From Ehretia macrophylla (taxonomy: Eukaryota > Streptophyta > Magnoliopsida > Boraginales > Ehretiaceae), in contig CM075778.1 of NCBI GenBank assembly GCA_037974665.1, forward strand, positions 11,707,001-11,771,000: a stretch of DNA of 64,000 nt, written 5' to 3'. Under the pieces are notes generated by a model. The model worked only from the letters and a program-made list of their open reading frames with translations. It made no database searches and was not told where the DNA came from. Positions 21,667 to 34,639 of the stretch are shown one piece after another. A program made the position numbers and the translations under genes. Within the stretch, counting starts at the first letter, position 1. Every line of letters starts with the position of its first letter.

Positions 21667-24225
21667 CTACACAAATTGCTGTGTTCGCAAGGCTTTGATC
21701 CAATCAATTTCCACTCGAAAGTCACCCGGGCCTGACCTCGCACCTGGAACTCCACCTTCTGCATTAACAGATAAAGACATGCCAAGGATCCGAGAAGGGT
21801 TCATCTCCAACTTTGCATCTATAACATTCCCCCTCCACGTTGGCAGATACCGAGCAAGAGGAATCTGCACAGCAAATTTTGACATCAAGAAAAATATCAA
21901 GTCAACTTGCTCTTCCAAAGGATAACCAGTTTTTGAGTCCCTACTCATCATCCCAATACTTGCAGAACAAAAAACCATATATCCATCTAAAATTTCTCAC
22001 CGGACAATTATATGGCGTTCTCATTCATCATCGTCGATTCCATATTGACAACAGAAGGCTTTTGACAGGAAAAATTCTTGCCAAAACCATATTCCATTCA
22101 GTGTAAAGTTTAGTTCATATATCATGCCTAAGGTCATTACAGTAGCAATGACAAGTCTCTAACTCGAATATAAGTAAACATGATATTTAGCTCCATCACA
22201 ACAACAGTTCTGGAACAGGTCTCTCATAGTTTTACATAAAGCAGTTCATAAGTTTTACAACAGTGTATTTAGTTTGTTTCTCAAAACCTAAGTTACTTCA
22301 CCTATGGTAACAAGTAAAACTCATAAGCCCTAAAAGTAGCTAATTGTGTGATATTACTTCACTTCTTAACACGAAAAAATGGAGACAAACTTACCTTTGC
22401 TATATACCAGTTGCCCTTCGGCACAAAAACAAATGCTTGCCACGAATTATCTTCCTGTTGCCCCGGAGAGTTTACCCAGTTCTCTGTATATATCTGCATT
22501 ATGATATAAAGCTGTCTCATATAAATCTCAAATTTTTTAAATATTTCAGTATAATAGTTTTTCAACTAGCAAATTAAGAAAAGCGCACTAGCTCAGGAGA
22601 CTAGAGTACCATAGGAAGAAAGCTGGTTAATGTTCTGTTTAATAATTTATGGGTTAAGACTTTAGAGAACTCACAGTAGAAATGTAGCATCTCCCATCTC
22701 CTCTGAGTTTAAGTGCTATTGTGTCGTATGCATCCAAATCGATGAAACCATCAAACTGCAAAAACTAGCTATTAGGCTGATGAACCCATTGGGATAAAAA
22801 AATAGAATGACAAGCATTGCGGGACTATCACTACAGTTCTCATGACAATTTCACTACACAAGTTCTTATGAATGCAGCTCAATCAAATTTTTGCTGAGAG
22901 AGACGGAGAGGCTCATTAATATGCTTGACTGAATAATCCACTTAACTATTCATAGAAACAAACCCAAACCTTAGTTGCATAAATTATAGCAAATTAATTA
23001 AGACCACAATATATTGTACATTTATTAGTGCTTCGTAAGGATAAATAAATGAGTAGAACATGTTACCATGAATCAGACCCTAGATAAACTGATGCTTACG
23101 AAAGGAAATCGTCCACCTTTTTAGACCGCATTCCACAAAAACCACTTCGAGAGATGTTCCATTTTGAATCTTCAGCAACATCCAGCGAGAGGGTCCCAGA
23201 AAATACCCCTATGAGATGTATCAAAAATAAACTGAAGGTTAACATATTAATGCAATAGATTCCAAAAAGGAAAAAGAAAGTTAAACCATATCACACTTAA
23301 GTTGACAAAGTTAAGGCAACAAGAACTTCTTAGCTACTTTATGCAAATTTTTAACACATTTTCTTAGGCGGTGGGAACTGCATTAGATACTTGGAATTTT
23401 CTGGTACGATTTAACGGGCTTCTTTCTCTTGTCATACATATGTGATGATTGCAAAGTAAGCATATCTCTATTTAATGAAAATCTCATAATGCACACAGTA
23501 TTCAAGTAATGAGCTTAACTATATAGTATCACTTGATTATGCAATCAAGCTAGCTAGGATGTAATAAATTTACTGACCCGTACTAGTTGATCCATTTTCG
23601 GAATCTGTAATTTCCAAAGACGCCGAAGACAAACCTTGCAACTCACAACCAACCAACATATAAGCTTAATGTTACCATTAGAAATGAAATGAAGTGCAAA
23701 AAAAAATCTTCCTGAAATTGCACGTTAGACTCTATGCAACCGTAATAATCCAATAACACTTGTAAGATTATGGTTGACTACCCTGCTCCCTGTGTCTCGG
23801 GTTATTATATTGTTATATTACTGCAAGTCTAACGAGCAATTTCGGCAAAATAAACGAGGTCCAATATGCGCCTACCTCCGTATTCAGAATCTGAGTAGAG
23901 ATGCCATCTTTTAAGTTCATCCTTTGAATTGAAATTGAAGATATATTTTTCAGTTGGAGGAATCAAGTCCTCAACATTCCACGTAAGAGCTAAAGTCAAA
24001 AAAATAAAAAGGTGAAATAACAAACATAATTAGGGCCCTGAGTTCAAACCACACAACAACAACAAAAAAAAAAAAAAGCTCGATACACGAAACCCCTGCT
24101 AGTACGATCCGGTGAACGGTCAGATGCACAAACAACAAAATAACCAAAAATTTAATCGTAATAAAACTCTTACCTCGTTTAGTTGCATTCACAGAAGCCT
24201 GCCACAGTGCACGAAACCTCGACAT
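21667..24225 (-). CDS. CIA30: Complex I intermediate-associated protein 30 (CIA30/NDUFAF1-like), 7 exons
   Basis: Exons on the minus strand are 24174-24225, 23876-23989, 23578-23634, 23117-23208, 22675-22755, 22395-22493 and 21667-21864, giving 230 aa with every phase consistent. Intron 4 has a weak donor (GTGGAC); the others are ordinary. The short N-terminus ([17 protein letters not shown]) is basic and amphipathic, as in a mitochondrial presequence. The CIA30 fold follows: [87 protein letters not shown] and the C-terminal [16 protein letters not shown]. In animals and fungi CIA30 is an assembly factor for the NADH:ubiquinone oxidoreductase membrane arm; a similar role is inferred here. The length is normal for the plant protein and no lesion was seen. 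Confidence 0.94.
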
Positions 24226-26590
24226 CACTGTTCAAGAGTATTGTAGCTACCTGTGACTAAAACCCCAAATGAGTGAAACCTCCAGATATGCCACCAAAAC
24301 CGAATAGCTGGTGTCAGAATTCGGGCCGGGTCAAAAATCCGTTTTGTGGGTGTATTTGGCACTTGGGTCCATTTCAAGTTGGGTCCGTTCCAATCAATTG
24401 GGCTTGCTAGTATTTAGTTGGAAGGTGAGGAGCTATACTGCGGGTCCACTTTGTGGTTAAAGAGTAACGAAAATGTTTTGAATCGCAAGGCCAGCCCATT
24501 AAATTATTCTTTTTTGTTTAAATGTTAAATGTTAATTATTCATTTAAATATAAAAATTACAAAAAATACATTTCCTAATTTTGAAAATACCCCTGGTTAT
24601 AATTCGTCCTCCCATTTTTAATCCAAACCGTATTGCTCAGAGACAACCAAAAAGAATATTTACCTCCACAAGGCCTTTAACAAGGAATACAAGAATTTAT
24701 ATATAAATTGAATAATAGTTACTAACCTACATTGAGGGGCGGATTTAGGTTTATTTTTTAACAAGTTACGTCACATAATTTAATACTCATGAAAATTATT
24801 TCATTTTATGCAATAAAACTAATTAATTTTCAGACTAAAATTATTTTTAAAATATTCTATTATATTTTTTTAAAAACATGAGATCTATGGAAACTGCAAC
24901 TCTTGTTGACCCTCGTGTATAGATACCTTTTTTTTTTTTTCAAAGAAAGAAGAAAAGCTATGCTAATGAATTCTGAATAAAGTTTGGAACATTGTTGGTG
25001 GCATCCTCATTTAGTTGACATAGTTTCTGTAACCCCTTTGGGGACAGGGTCTATACAGTTTTGTAATTAACCGAATACTTATTGAATTAGTTGGGGAAAA
25101 AAAAAAAAAAAGCTACACTAATGAATTTTCTATAATGTACTCTTGATATTACCAATATATATAATCCTACATGACAAATATGATTAAATGCTTGTACTTT
25201 AATCTATCTCAAATGATGCCAAGACCAGTGCCAATTGAAATGCTTCAAATTAAATCTTAAAAGCCATCCAATTTTTTGGGACAAAATGAAAGAAACAAGC
25301 GGTCACACATCCAAACAATCTTTCTGGATTTAGGTTGTAGATTTGAAATTCCTAATGCCCAAATCCTTTAACGCAAACATATCCAATTCTTCTTACCCCT
25401 CTCGCCTTAATCATTTTTTTCCCGTGTCTATATAAACTAACAAATAATCACCAAAAAAAATAATTAAATACTAGCAAAGAATCTTATCAGTACTAATTGT
25501 TTACTTTTCCAACAATTGTAGAGACAGATTATATCATGGCCTTGAAAGATAGTAAACATTATACAAAAAGAATAAAAAATTAATGGGAGATCAGTCATGT
25601 TGAGTTAAAAAGTGAAACCCGTATCATAAGACCTGCCTCCACGCACCGGCGGAGCCAAGTAGGCTAAAACAAAAAATACCTTTTTATAGCCTTTTTTTAA
25701 AAAAAAAAAAAAAAAAATTATTTCCTCTATATCCTCATAGTTTTCTCTCTTCATTTTTCACTTATATTCTCTTATTCTTAAATAAATTTTTAATTTATTT
25801 TCTATATTTTGAAGACTTGTGTTTATCATTGTGTATAAATTTCACTTCATTTATTTTTATAATATTTTTAACATTTAAGTTAATTTTTCTAGTTTAATTG
25901 TACATTTATTTTTATTTTTATTTTCTGAATAATTTTTAGATTATTTTTATTCTAATTGATTATTTTGTGTCTTTAATTAAATAATTCATATTCAAATACC
26001 AATGAATTTTCTATTGTTCAATATTGTAATCGTTTATCATTAAAATCATGATTGTAGGTATATAGACAATATGTTTTTTTCACATAAATTTATATAAAAC
26101 AAATTTGCGTAAATGAGTGTCATTAACTTCGGTTACTGACTCTGTCGCATAGTACATCTCCTAACTTCCGGTGCCTGACTCTGCAATTGTTTTTATCAAT
26201 AGATGAAGACAAATTCTTGATTAACAAGACCAAACTGGGAACTGAACATCAGTGTTATATAGATGAAGGTGATCAATATTATGCTTTAACATTCATTACG
26301 CAGCACTTTTAGCAATTGTGTGCATTATTTTTTATTTTCCCAATGTAGGTAGATTGTAAAATGACTACAATGCACAATTTCATATAAGCTAACTGGATAC
26401 AATTATTAGAAATCAGCTAACCGTATATGTATTGTTACATAACTCTTAATAATAACATTTTTCAAAAATTAGATTTGAGATGAATTATTTAAATAATTAA
26501 TTATCGATCTCTAAATTGGACCCAACTAAAAGTTCGACCCATTGAAACTCTTAGTTGAACACCAATCTATTGTCCATTAGGCTTTAAACT
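24226..26590. other. Intergenic DNA upstream of CIA30
   Basis: The first ~200 bases are the CIA30 promoter/5' UTR side. GGGGCGGATTTAGG at about 24736 and CGGCGGAGCCAAGTAGGC at about 25647 resemble ends of hAT-type repeats like the element at 18704-19307, but no partner ends or target duplications were found. The rest is AT-rich without a gene. Confidence 0.3.
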
Positions 26591-26659
26591 TTCAATGGAT
26601 AATAAACAAACCAAAAATAAATAAATAAAAAATAAAAACAGAAAAATAATGGACAAAAA

Positions 26660-27086
26660 AACACATATTTATAATATACATATATACATATATATACATA
26701 TTATTTATTACACAAAAAATGAAAAACAAAATAAAATAAAATAACAGAAAACATGAACAAAAAAAAACAAAACACACACATATATACATATACATATATA
26801 TATAAGCATACTATATATTATACAAAAAATAAAAAAATAATTCAAAAAGAAACACATACATATATATATGTATAGATATATATATACATACATATATATA
26901 TGTATAGATATATATATACATATATATCTATATGTATATATATATACATATGTACATATACATATATAGATATATGTATATGTATATCTATATCTAAATA
27001 GATGTACATATATGTATATATGTATGTACATATATCTCTATATGTATGTATATATACATATCTATATATATATATATATATATATA
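26660..27086. repeat. Long TA / TATACA microsatellite
   Basis: About 430 bp of nearly uninterrupted TA, TACA and TATG short repeats. Open frames here are low-complexity artefacts. The tract ends directly at the Helitron-like terminus at 27087. Confidence 0.9.
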
Positions 27087-29089
27087 CTAGTTAAACCTAC
27101 CCGTGCATATGCTCGGGCCAAACCCCAATATACATTAAGAAAATATCATAAATAAAATTATTAAATGAGATATATACATTATTGGTTGCAAGCTTTTTAA
27201 TTATAATTACACGTTTAAAGAAAATTCAAAACAATAATATAAAATTTAATATAATGAAAATTAACTTGTATCGATAAATTGGAATATATAGTAAAAATAT
27301 AATTTTAAATCCATAATATGATTCTGCGGAAAAAAAAAATAAATAAATAAATCCATAACCAATTCATACAAGCAACAGAAAGAATCTAATTCAAATATCA
27401 ACAATAACCGTAGTAAATCAAATAATTAAATAGTTTCAATGTCCTTATTCCACCATATGTAAACCGGTGACCGTCTCTTTTCTTTTTGACTGCCTTGGAT
27501 GATCTTATCTTTTTATTCGCATGACAATTCAAAATACCATTGCCCCATAGCTAGTGAGAAAGTTAAATTTCTCACTTCAATGTTTGTTGTGGTTATCCTT
27601 TTGACAAAGATAGAAAAGCATGAATTATGAAGAGATCATAAAAACAACATGAGATTAAAGAAGATAGTATCATTGATATCAACATTAATGTATACCAAAT
27701 AGAAGATGCATGAGAAAACAAAACTCTTTTGAGGAATAAAAGGAATTTAGAAATAACAACAAAGATAAATAATGAAAAGATACATATAGGACTGGACGAA
27801 TAAAAATTAGATAACATAAAAAATTCACCAAAACTATCAGAACATATATATAAGAAAAAAAGGAATAAAAATTAGAAATAGTACCTTGAGCACTTTAAAA
27901 AAGAAACCAAAACTACTTCAGCAAGATCCTATTGAGCAAAATATCGAATCAAAGAACCATCAACTATTACATTTAATGCAACAAAACATTCATATTCCGA
28001 AACAAGTAAAGGAAACAATTTACTAAAGACTAACCTTTTAGTTTTTAGCGTTAATATACTTCTTTAGACCAGGCACTAACCTATATTGACAAAACAAATC
28101 AGAAACAAAAAAGAAAATTTTTTAAAAAAGACAATTTTTCTTTTAAATAGCTAAAACTTCGAAGGTACAAACTTCAAAAAAAAGAAAAAAGAAAGAAACA
28201 CGCTAAAAAAAGAAAAAAAACGAAAGAAACCATTCTCAGGGTCTTAAAAAGTCTTGCTCAATGGAAGTCAAATAGCCAACAAAAGGCTTCAAGATATAAC
28301 GTTGTTGGAATTAGACCAAGTCTTTGGCTTTGACAAAGAAAAGCCGTATGGTCTAACAGGTCAATGCCTGAAGTTGAACTATATGAACAATATATGGTCC
28401 ACATAATCTTATATGAACTTCCCATAACCTGAAGATTACTTTTGTATTAACCCCTCCAACCAAATCACATAAAGAGTAACTATTGATGTTACTCATTCCT
28501 ACCTCTATGCTGCAGTTGGAAGTACACTTTGTTCATATCGTTCATGTAATTAATGTCCAATAATATGCTCCAGGATAATAGAGGAAAACCAAAAACGGCA
28601 TGCCAAAAGTAAATCATTTATTGCAAGGCATCTAGATTTAATCATCTAATGTTCCATGCTATTTCTACAACAATATAGTTGTTTTTCTTTCCCAATCACA
28701 GAAAAGCAAAAGGAAATCAAATCTAAACATTAACTTTTCGTATTGTATTCAGTATTTCTTTAAAGAAAAGTGTCCTCGTGCTGCGTACATTCTTAGCGTC
28801 TATACTCCTGAATTGCTTAGTAGTAATTGTTTAGTTACTCAGAAAAATCCAAAAAAACAGAATTAAACACCAAAGCAGTCTCCCACAACCTTTACCATAA
28901 CCAAGACATCCAGAACATAATCCATTTCCTTCTTTTTTTTTTAAATCACCTTCGCCAACACCAATTATTTCCCACGGTACACAAACTAACTCTTAGCCAA
29001 CTAAATCATCACGCATAGTGCTCAACACTCTTGTCTCTTCAAATTACGCAAGAAAAGGGGGGGAAAAGAAAAAAATAAATAAATAAAAC

Positions 29090-30120
29090 TATTTCAATTA
29101 AATCTGGAAAGTCCACTACGATGCTATCCATTGTAATTGTAATAGACATTAACCCCTTCAAAAATGCGCTGCAGGACACTGGTTCCTTCAGGATAATTAT
29201 CGATCCTTCTACATACCTGATGTGAAACGGCATATAACTTTAAAAAATATAGAAGCGTATAATATAATTTCTGTCTATCAATCTCCTTATATGAGAAAGA
29301 AGTTGAAGCTGTTGAGATGTTTTGAAGACTTACAAAGATGTGAAATTACAAACCCGTATTTCCCATGTGAAGACATTTTATTAGTATAAGCATTCACTAA
29401 TAAAAGTTTAAGGGAAGCACTTTTCATCGCCAGCAACTTGTTAAGATACTTATAGAAAGGAATTACTTAAATCAGAGAAATCAAGCATTAATTGATAACA
29501 AATCATCAAAAACAAAATGCCCAAACAAGAAGCTCTTGTCATTCTCCATTTCAAGAAAATGTTAGAAGGAATAACCAATGATAAAAGGCTCAAACGTACC
29601 TCTTTTATTGGGTATCCATAATCCAAAAGTCCAAAGATGAAACAGCCAAAAAGACAACTAAATTGTACACTCTTATCAATAAAAAAGGTTAAGGAACACA
29701 TAAAATAAGACATAAAAAGCCAGAACTTCTTGCGCATGTAACATTTCACATGCATCAAATAGCAATGGGACCGAGAAGCGAGAGACAAAATACAATCTAA
29801 CGCTGACTGCAACACCAATTAACTCAGATTTAAATAAGGGAATCTCAAATAATTTCTCTTTCAACTCCATTAAAGGGGTTGACCAAAAAAAAAAAATCCA
29901 TTAAAGGATTCCTAAAAACCCAATTAAAAAATCATAGCATCCAAGATGAGAAAAAAATAAAAATAAAAGAAAAGTACTTACCGAGCTGAAGCAATGAGAG
30001 ACTTTCTGTGTGAGAGAACCGGTGAAGATAGGTGAAGCAAACAAATAAAAATGGGGGAAAAGGCTTCTGAGCAGACCTTTCAAGACAGAGTTTTGTGTAT
30101 CTCGGAGAGATCTTGGCCAT
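29090..30120 (-). other. Exon-like segments inside the Helitron-like element
   Basis: On the minus strand there is a leader with an ATG at 30120 (MAKISPRYTKLC), ending at a donor ATG-side CTCG|GTAAGTAC near 29980. A second block lies from about 29805 (acceptor TTGCAG) to about 29600 (donor AAAGAG|GTACG), and a third starts after ACATCAG near 29220. Together they look like transcribed exons, either captured host gene pieces or a non-coding RNA. The frames do not join into a protein I recognise, and I make no functional claim. Confidence 0.25.
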
Positions 30121-30147
30121 TGGAAATAAAGTTTGTCAGATCTATAA

Positions 30148-30568
30148 CCCCCAGTTTGGATTGTACATGGGAAAGGAAAGGAAAATAAATTTTTTGTTTG
30201 GATTGTAAAAAATTAATAAGGGAAAGGAAATGAAAGAAATTTATAAATTGTTGTTTAGATTTGAGAAGTGAAGGGAAAGAAAATGATAGTTTTAGATGAA
30301 AAATTATATTATTATTCTTTTTATAAGTTAATTATAAAAAAAATTAAGGATAAATTAGTCTTTTTATTTATTTTTATTTTCTTTTCTTTTATTTTACTCT
30401 AAATTAAGAGGATTGTAAAATCCTTCTCATTAAGAAAAAATGAAAGAATTTTAGAATCCCTTCAAATCTTTTATTGAATTTAAAAATACAATCCAAATAA
30501 GAAGAGGGATTCCCTAATCTCACTCCTTCTTTTACTTTTCTTTTAAAAAATCTAATCTAAACAAACTA
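30148..30568. mobile_element. Probable Tourist-type MITE, 421 bp
   Basis: CAGTTTGGATTGTAC at the left pairs with AATCTAAACAAACTA at the right, with TAA on each side (30145-30147 and 30569-30571). The purine-rich AGGAAAGGAAA arm and pyrimidine-rich opposite arm resemble 11714-12156. It lies inside the Helitron-like element, so it inserted there later or was carried along. Confidence 0.5.
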
Positions 30569-31031
30569 TAAGAGATCTTGACCGTTGGATGGAGTAGTTT
30601 ATTTATTACTTTAATGTAGTTAGATCTTAGTCGTTCGATGAGGTTAGTGTGATATCAGATTTCACTAACATTAAAGAAGGGCATCATGGTTATAAACTAA
30701 CGAAGTGCAAAATTCTTAACAACTGGTATAACTCTCTGAATGCATGCAAATGAGTTACAAATATCATTTTGGACAAAAATTGCTCCTTTCATATTCTTTT
30801 AGTATATAAGAAATATATATGTATATACACAATAAAAACAGAATAAAAAAATTACATAAAATAAAAACTTACCTAGTCTAAAAATGGGAAGGAGGTAGTG
30901 GTTGTGAAGAATGGTGATGAAGATAGTTGGTGAATCGTGAAGATGGGTGGTGAAATAGTGAAGAGAGAGAGAAAAAAAAACTAAGAGAGCGAAAAGAAAA
31001 TAAAAAAGGGCCAAAGTTGCTTGTCCTTATA

Positions 31032-31654
31032 CAGTAAAATTTTTTTAAATTAATAATATTGATATCACCAAATTTTATTAATTTATAGATAAATTAATAA
31101 CTATTAATTAATAGATATATCTTAAATTTTTTTGACTTTATAATAAATATATTATGATTATGATATCTTTTTATGAAAAGTGACTTGTATTTTTTTAGTT
31201 CAATTTAAAAAGATAAGTAATGAGAATAGAAGATAAAATTTAATTTAGTAGGATTAGACAAAATCTAATCTCGTATCTAAATGCTTGTAGGATTAAGATG
31301 AGAACTAATTTCTCTTATCTTGTATCTTAATCCTTGTAGGATTATCTCAATTTTTTCTCTTTAAATAATTAAATATGAGATTCAACTAGATTTGAAATTC
31401 AATAAAATACAAGTTACTCTTAATTCATATTTTAATAAAATCTCATAGTAAATTTATTATGTACTTTTTAGCTAATTATTAATTTATTAAATATTTGGGC
31501 TAATAAAATACAAAGAAATTTTTTTAAATGTATTATCTTATAATTTTATCGAATTTATTAACTTTTTATACTGGTCCCAAGTCAGGACCGAACATTTTTA
31601 TTAATTAAAAGAGATTATTAATTTATCGAGTATTAATTTAAAAAAGTTCTACTG
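31032..31654. mobile_element. Emigrant/Lemi1-like pogo-type element, copy 1
   Basis: 623 bp flanked by TA at 31030-31031 and 31655-31656. The termini CAGTAAAATTTTTTTAAATTAATA and, complemented, CAGTAGAACTTTTTTAAATT match the Emigrant/pogo-like type (CAGTAGAACCTCTWTAAATTAATA). It is non-coding. Inner blocks such as CTTGTAGGATTA, ACTGGTCCCAAGTC and AATATGAGATTCAACTAG recur in the same order in the copy at 61181-61825. Confidence 0.85.
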
Positions 31655-31859
31655 TAAATGAAACTTTTTAAATTTTTTTTTTTTTTAAAAAGAGAAAAGA
31701 AAAAAAAAACAACTCTTGCAGTGTCGGCCTTAGTAAAATCAGGTTACTTGGCAACAGCAAGGCCACCAACAGTTTTGGCACCCAGTTTTGAAATTTTTAA
31801 AAATAAGCCCAAAATTAAATTTTAAAAAAAATAAAAAGAAAATAAAAAATTTGAAATTT

Positions 31860-31984
31860 GAATTTGATTAGTATACGAAAAAATAATGACAATAATAAAA
31901 TCTTTATTTTTTTTGATTTTGTATTTCATTAATCTTATTTTTGTTAGAATTAAGAATTATTACTCATTGAATCATTTTTATGCC
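31860..31984. repeat. Direct repeat A, copy 1 (mate at 33125-33250)
   Basis: A ~125-bp AT-rich block, from GAATTTGATTAGTATACG to CATTTTTATGCC, that recurs with modest divergence at 33125-33250. The retroelement gag fossil at 32114-32640 lies between the copies. Confidence 0.7.
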
Positions 31985-32113
31985 TTGTAATAATCCCACG
32001 TAGAAATCTCACCCTCACAAGAGGTATTTCTTAAGTACAAAGAATTCTACCGCCTAACAGACTAGTCTTTTAAGACTTTGGGTTTGAATTGTTATATTTT
32101 TTGGCTTATTTTG

Positions 32114-32640
32114 TTACGTTAACTGAGGACCTATGGAGAATACACCCATAGAAGAGCTTCCCGGTATGTAATATAGTGGCATATTAACTGGAAAGCTGGG
32201 AACAAAAGGTGGAAATGCCAGCAGAGCCATCGATGAAGGCATAGATGAAACAAGAGATGGAGTAATAGAAGGACCAACAACAGCAATAGAAGGACACCCA
32301 ACTTGAGAAATCATGTGAGAAAACCCAGGTAGAGCTGGTGGGGTAGAATCAACGATCACCGGCGAACTCAGAGGTGGTGAACTATGAGTCACTGAACTAT
32401 GACTCAGCTGTGGTAGTTCAACTGCTTTTTCTGTGAGTATTTGCAGGTCCACACAAGCTTGTCGTCGAGCGCCGTCATCTTTACGAGCAAATCGCCGAAG
32501 GATTGTTGAAAATTGTCAAGACGTTGAGTGCTTTAAGCTGTGACATCTTGGACGTGCTTCACCACTTTATCCACGGCTTTCAGTCGTGTACCTTCAGCCA
32601 TGGAGTCAACAAGAGCACCAATGCAGTGATTAGGATGTTA
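32114..32640 (-). mobile_element. LTR-retrotransposon gag-start fossil (gypsy-like)
   Basis: On the minus strand a MAEGTRLKAVDK start follows a decayed primer-binding-like TGGTGCTCTTGTTGACTCC, the arrangement seen at the head of gag in many plant gypsy elements. A Ser/Pro-rich frame lies downstream. It is a broken remnant; no pol domain follows. Confidence 0.55.
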
Positions 32641-32885
32641 GGGAGTTAAGAGAACACAACAATTTGCTAGCAGTGACAAAGCTTCGTATTGATTTCACTA
32701 AGAAAATGAATGAAAAGTAAAAGCTTACAAAGAAGAAAGACTGAAATGTCTGAAATGTAAAATAAGTTTCTCTCTTCAATATTCTGCTGAAGTCACTACC
32801 TGATATATTCTCCAATTCCACTCATGTCTACCACGGTTATAACTAATTTGCCACATAGCCACTAAGATACTTGGGCCTACAACTA

Positions 32886-33517
32886 ATATGGAGAGTTTGT
32901 AGCCCCTTTGTAATTATTGCCGACCTTATGACTACCAAATTCTTAGATTTTGTCACCATGAGATCGCCAATGGTCACCACGTGGCTACAAACTCTTATGC
33001 AAATGATAGAATTTGTTTTATATAATTAGTTCTTTTATTTGAAATTAGTCTTCTAAGCTATATATTCTCTTTTATTATTGTCATTCTTCAAGTTAAACTA
33101 ATTCCTTGATACTAATGTAAATTAGAATTTGATTGATATGTGAAAAAATAATGGCAATGATAAAATCTTCATTTTTTTTTTACTTTGTATTTCATTAATC
33201 TTACTTTTGTTAGAATTAAGAATTATTACTTGCTAAGTCATTTTTATGCCCTTATACCTTAAATACAAACTTATACCCTTAAATAAATCTTAAAATATAT
33301 TTTCAATCCAAGAAAAATAGATCTAACACAACTTATAATCTATTTATTATCATTAATTCTTTTGTTCTAAATCAATTTACTTTCTTATGAATATGGAGAT
33401 TTCGTAGCTCCTTCGTAGCCATTTGCAACCTAATGGCCACCGAATTCTTATATTTTGTCACCATGAGGTCGTCAATGGCCACCACAGGGCTACGAACTCT
33501 CATTCAAATGTTAGAGT
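32886..33517. repeat. Two copies of a ~125-bp repeat with inverted ends
   Basis: Copy 1 (32886-33010) and copy 2 (33391-33517) share the order GTAGC..CTTTGTA, TTTTGTCACCATGAG, TGGCCACCAC or TGGTCACCAC, then GGCTACAAACTC or GGCTACGAACTC. Each begins with GAG..GTAGC and ends with its complement, so each is itself a small terminal-inverted-repeat unit. The mate of direct repeat A (33125-33250) sits between them. Confidence 0.6.
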
Positions 33518-33971
33518 CATCGACTAACAAAGAATGCAACACCGTTAGAACCGTGATGATTTAATGACTAGATCTTGAGATCCATATGTGAGTAGTGGAG
33601 AAGGAACAAGATCCGTAGATTTTATCTAATATATCACACCTTTGGTTGCTTTGTTGAGCTCAAAAGATCATGGATGTTGATCTTGTGAAAGATTGATCAA
33701 ATTTGAAGTTAATTTTTGTCATGTGCTTTGTTAGCCTTTGGGGAACGTAGAAGCTATGGTATACCTTAAATTTGATTGGAGGAAGCTGAGGGAGTAGATC
33801 TAGTGTTTCATGTATATAGTGAGTTAGTGAACTCGATTTGACCTCAATGTTGACCGAGTTGACTAGAAACCGAGGTTTGACCATGTTAATCGAGGACCTT
33901 CCGGGGTTTTTTTTATGTGTTGAGTCCATTTCTACTATCGGTTTCACCAAGTTCTCGCTCATCTTTGAGTT

Positions 33972-34620
33972 TTGGTGAATTTGTTACTTCTTGAGGCCAG
34001 AAAGATGTCTAGAACAAGGTTTGAAATCTCAATCTTTGATGAGAAAATTAATTACAACTTTTGGAAGATTACTATCAAAGACCTTTTGGTGCCACATGGT
34101 CTCGATCAAGCACTGAAGAAGACAAAGTCATTTGAAATAAATGATGCTAAATGGAGTTTCATACAGAGAAGGGTTGTGAGTACAATTAGGTTGGCACTTG
34201 CACCAGAAATTAAATTTCATGTGATGGAGGAGACAATATCGAGTAGTTAGTTTGAGAAGCTCCAAAACATCTATAAGTCGAAGTCGATAACTAACTGATA
34301 GTGCTTGAAATGGAAGAAATAATGACCATTCAAGATCACATAAACAAGTTTAACGAGCTAGTAGTGAAACTTTAGAGTATTAAAGAGACTCCCAAAAAGA
34401 AGCTGAGGGATGTTGAGAAAACGATACTCCTATTATCTTCCCTACTAAAGTCGTACAAGTCGTTAGTACAAACTATACTTGTTGGGAATAAGACTCTCAA
34501 GTTAGATGTTGTGACAACATTCCTCCCAGAGAATGAGAGGATGTTGGGAAATAGTGTCTTATCCAGTGAAGATAAAGCACTAGTTGTGGAGGGTTCGAAT
34601 CAAGGGAGGAGTCTAAAAAA
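33972..34620 (+). mobile_element. Ty1/copia-type gag fossil
   Basis: The frame from MSRTRFEISIFDEKINYNFW matches the copia gag start (cf. KFDGKNNFSLW), followed by LLVPHGLDQAL, IRLALAPE and KTILLLSSLL motifs. It belongs with the pre-integrase piece at 42985-43377 on the same strand. About 8 kb of other sequence separates the two, so the element was interrupted by later insertions. It is broken in several places. Confidence 0.7.
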
Positions 34621-34639
34621 AGGTCGCTGGTCGTTTCCT

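Larger units (their letters stand above)
27087..30811 (-). mobile_element. Probable non-autonomous Helitron
   Basis: Read on the minus strand, the right-hand terminus is a hairpin CCCGAGCATATGCACGGG (one T:T mismatch), then TAGGTTTAA and CTAG followed by T. That matches Helitron 3' ends, which carry a short GC-rich stem about ten bases before CTRR and insert before a T. A plausible 5' end lies at 30811, where the minus strand begins TCTTATATACTAAAAG, similar to dicot Helitron 5' ends; the base before it is T rather than the usual A. The span is 3.7 kb. No Rep/helicase frame is present. It contains exon-like segments and a MITE. The 3' end is the firmer of the two. Confidence 0.5.

Noticed and set aside
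26592-27031. Tyr/Ile/Cys-rich frames
   Set aside because: Translations of a TA/TACA microsatellite.
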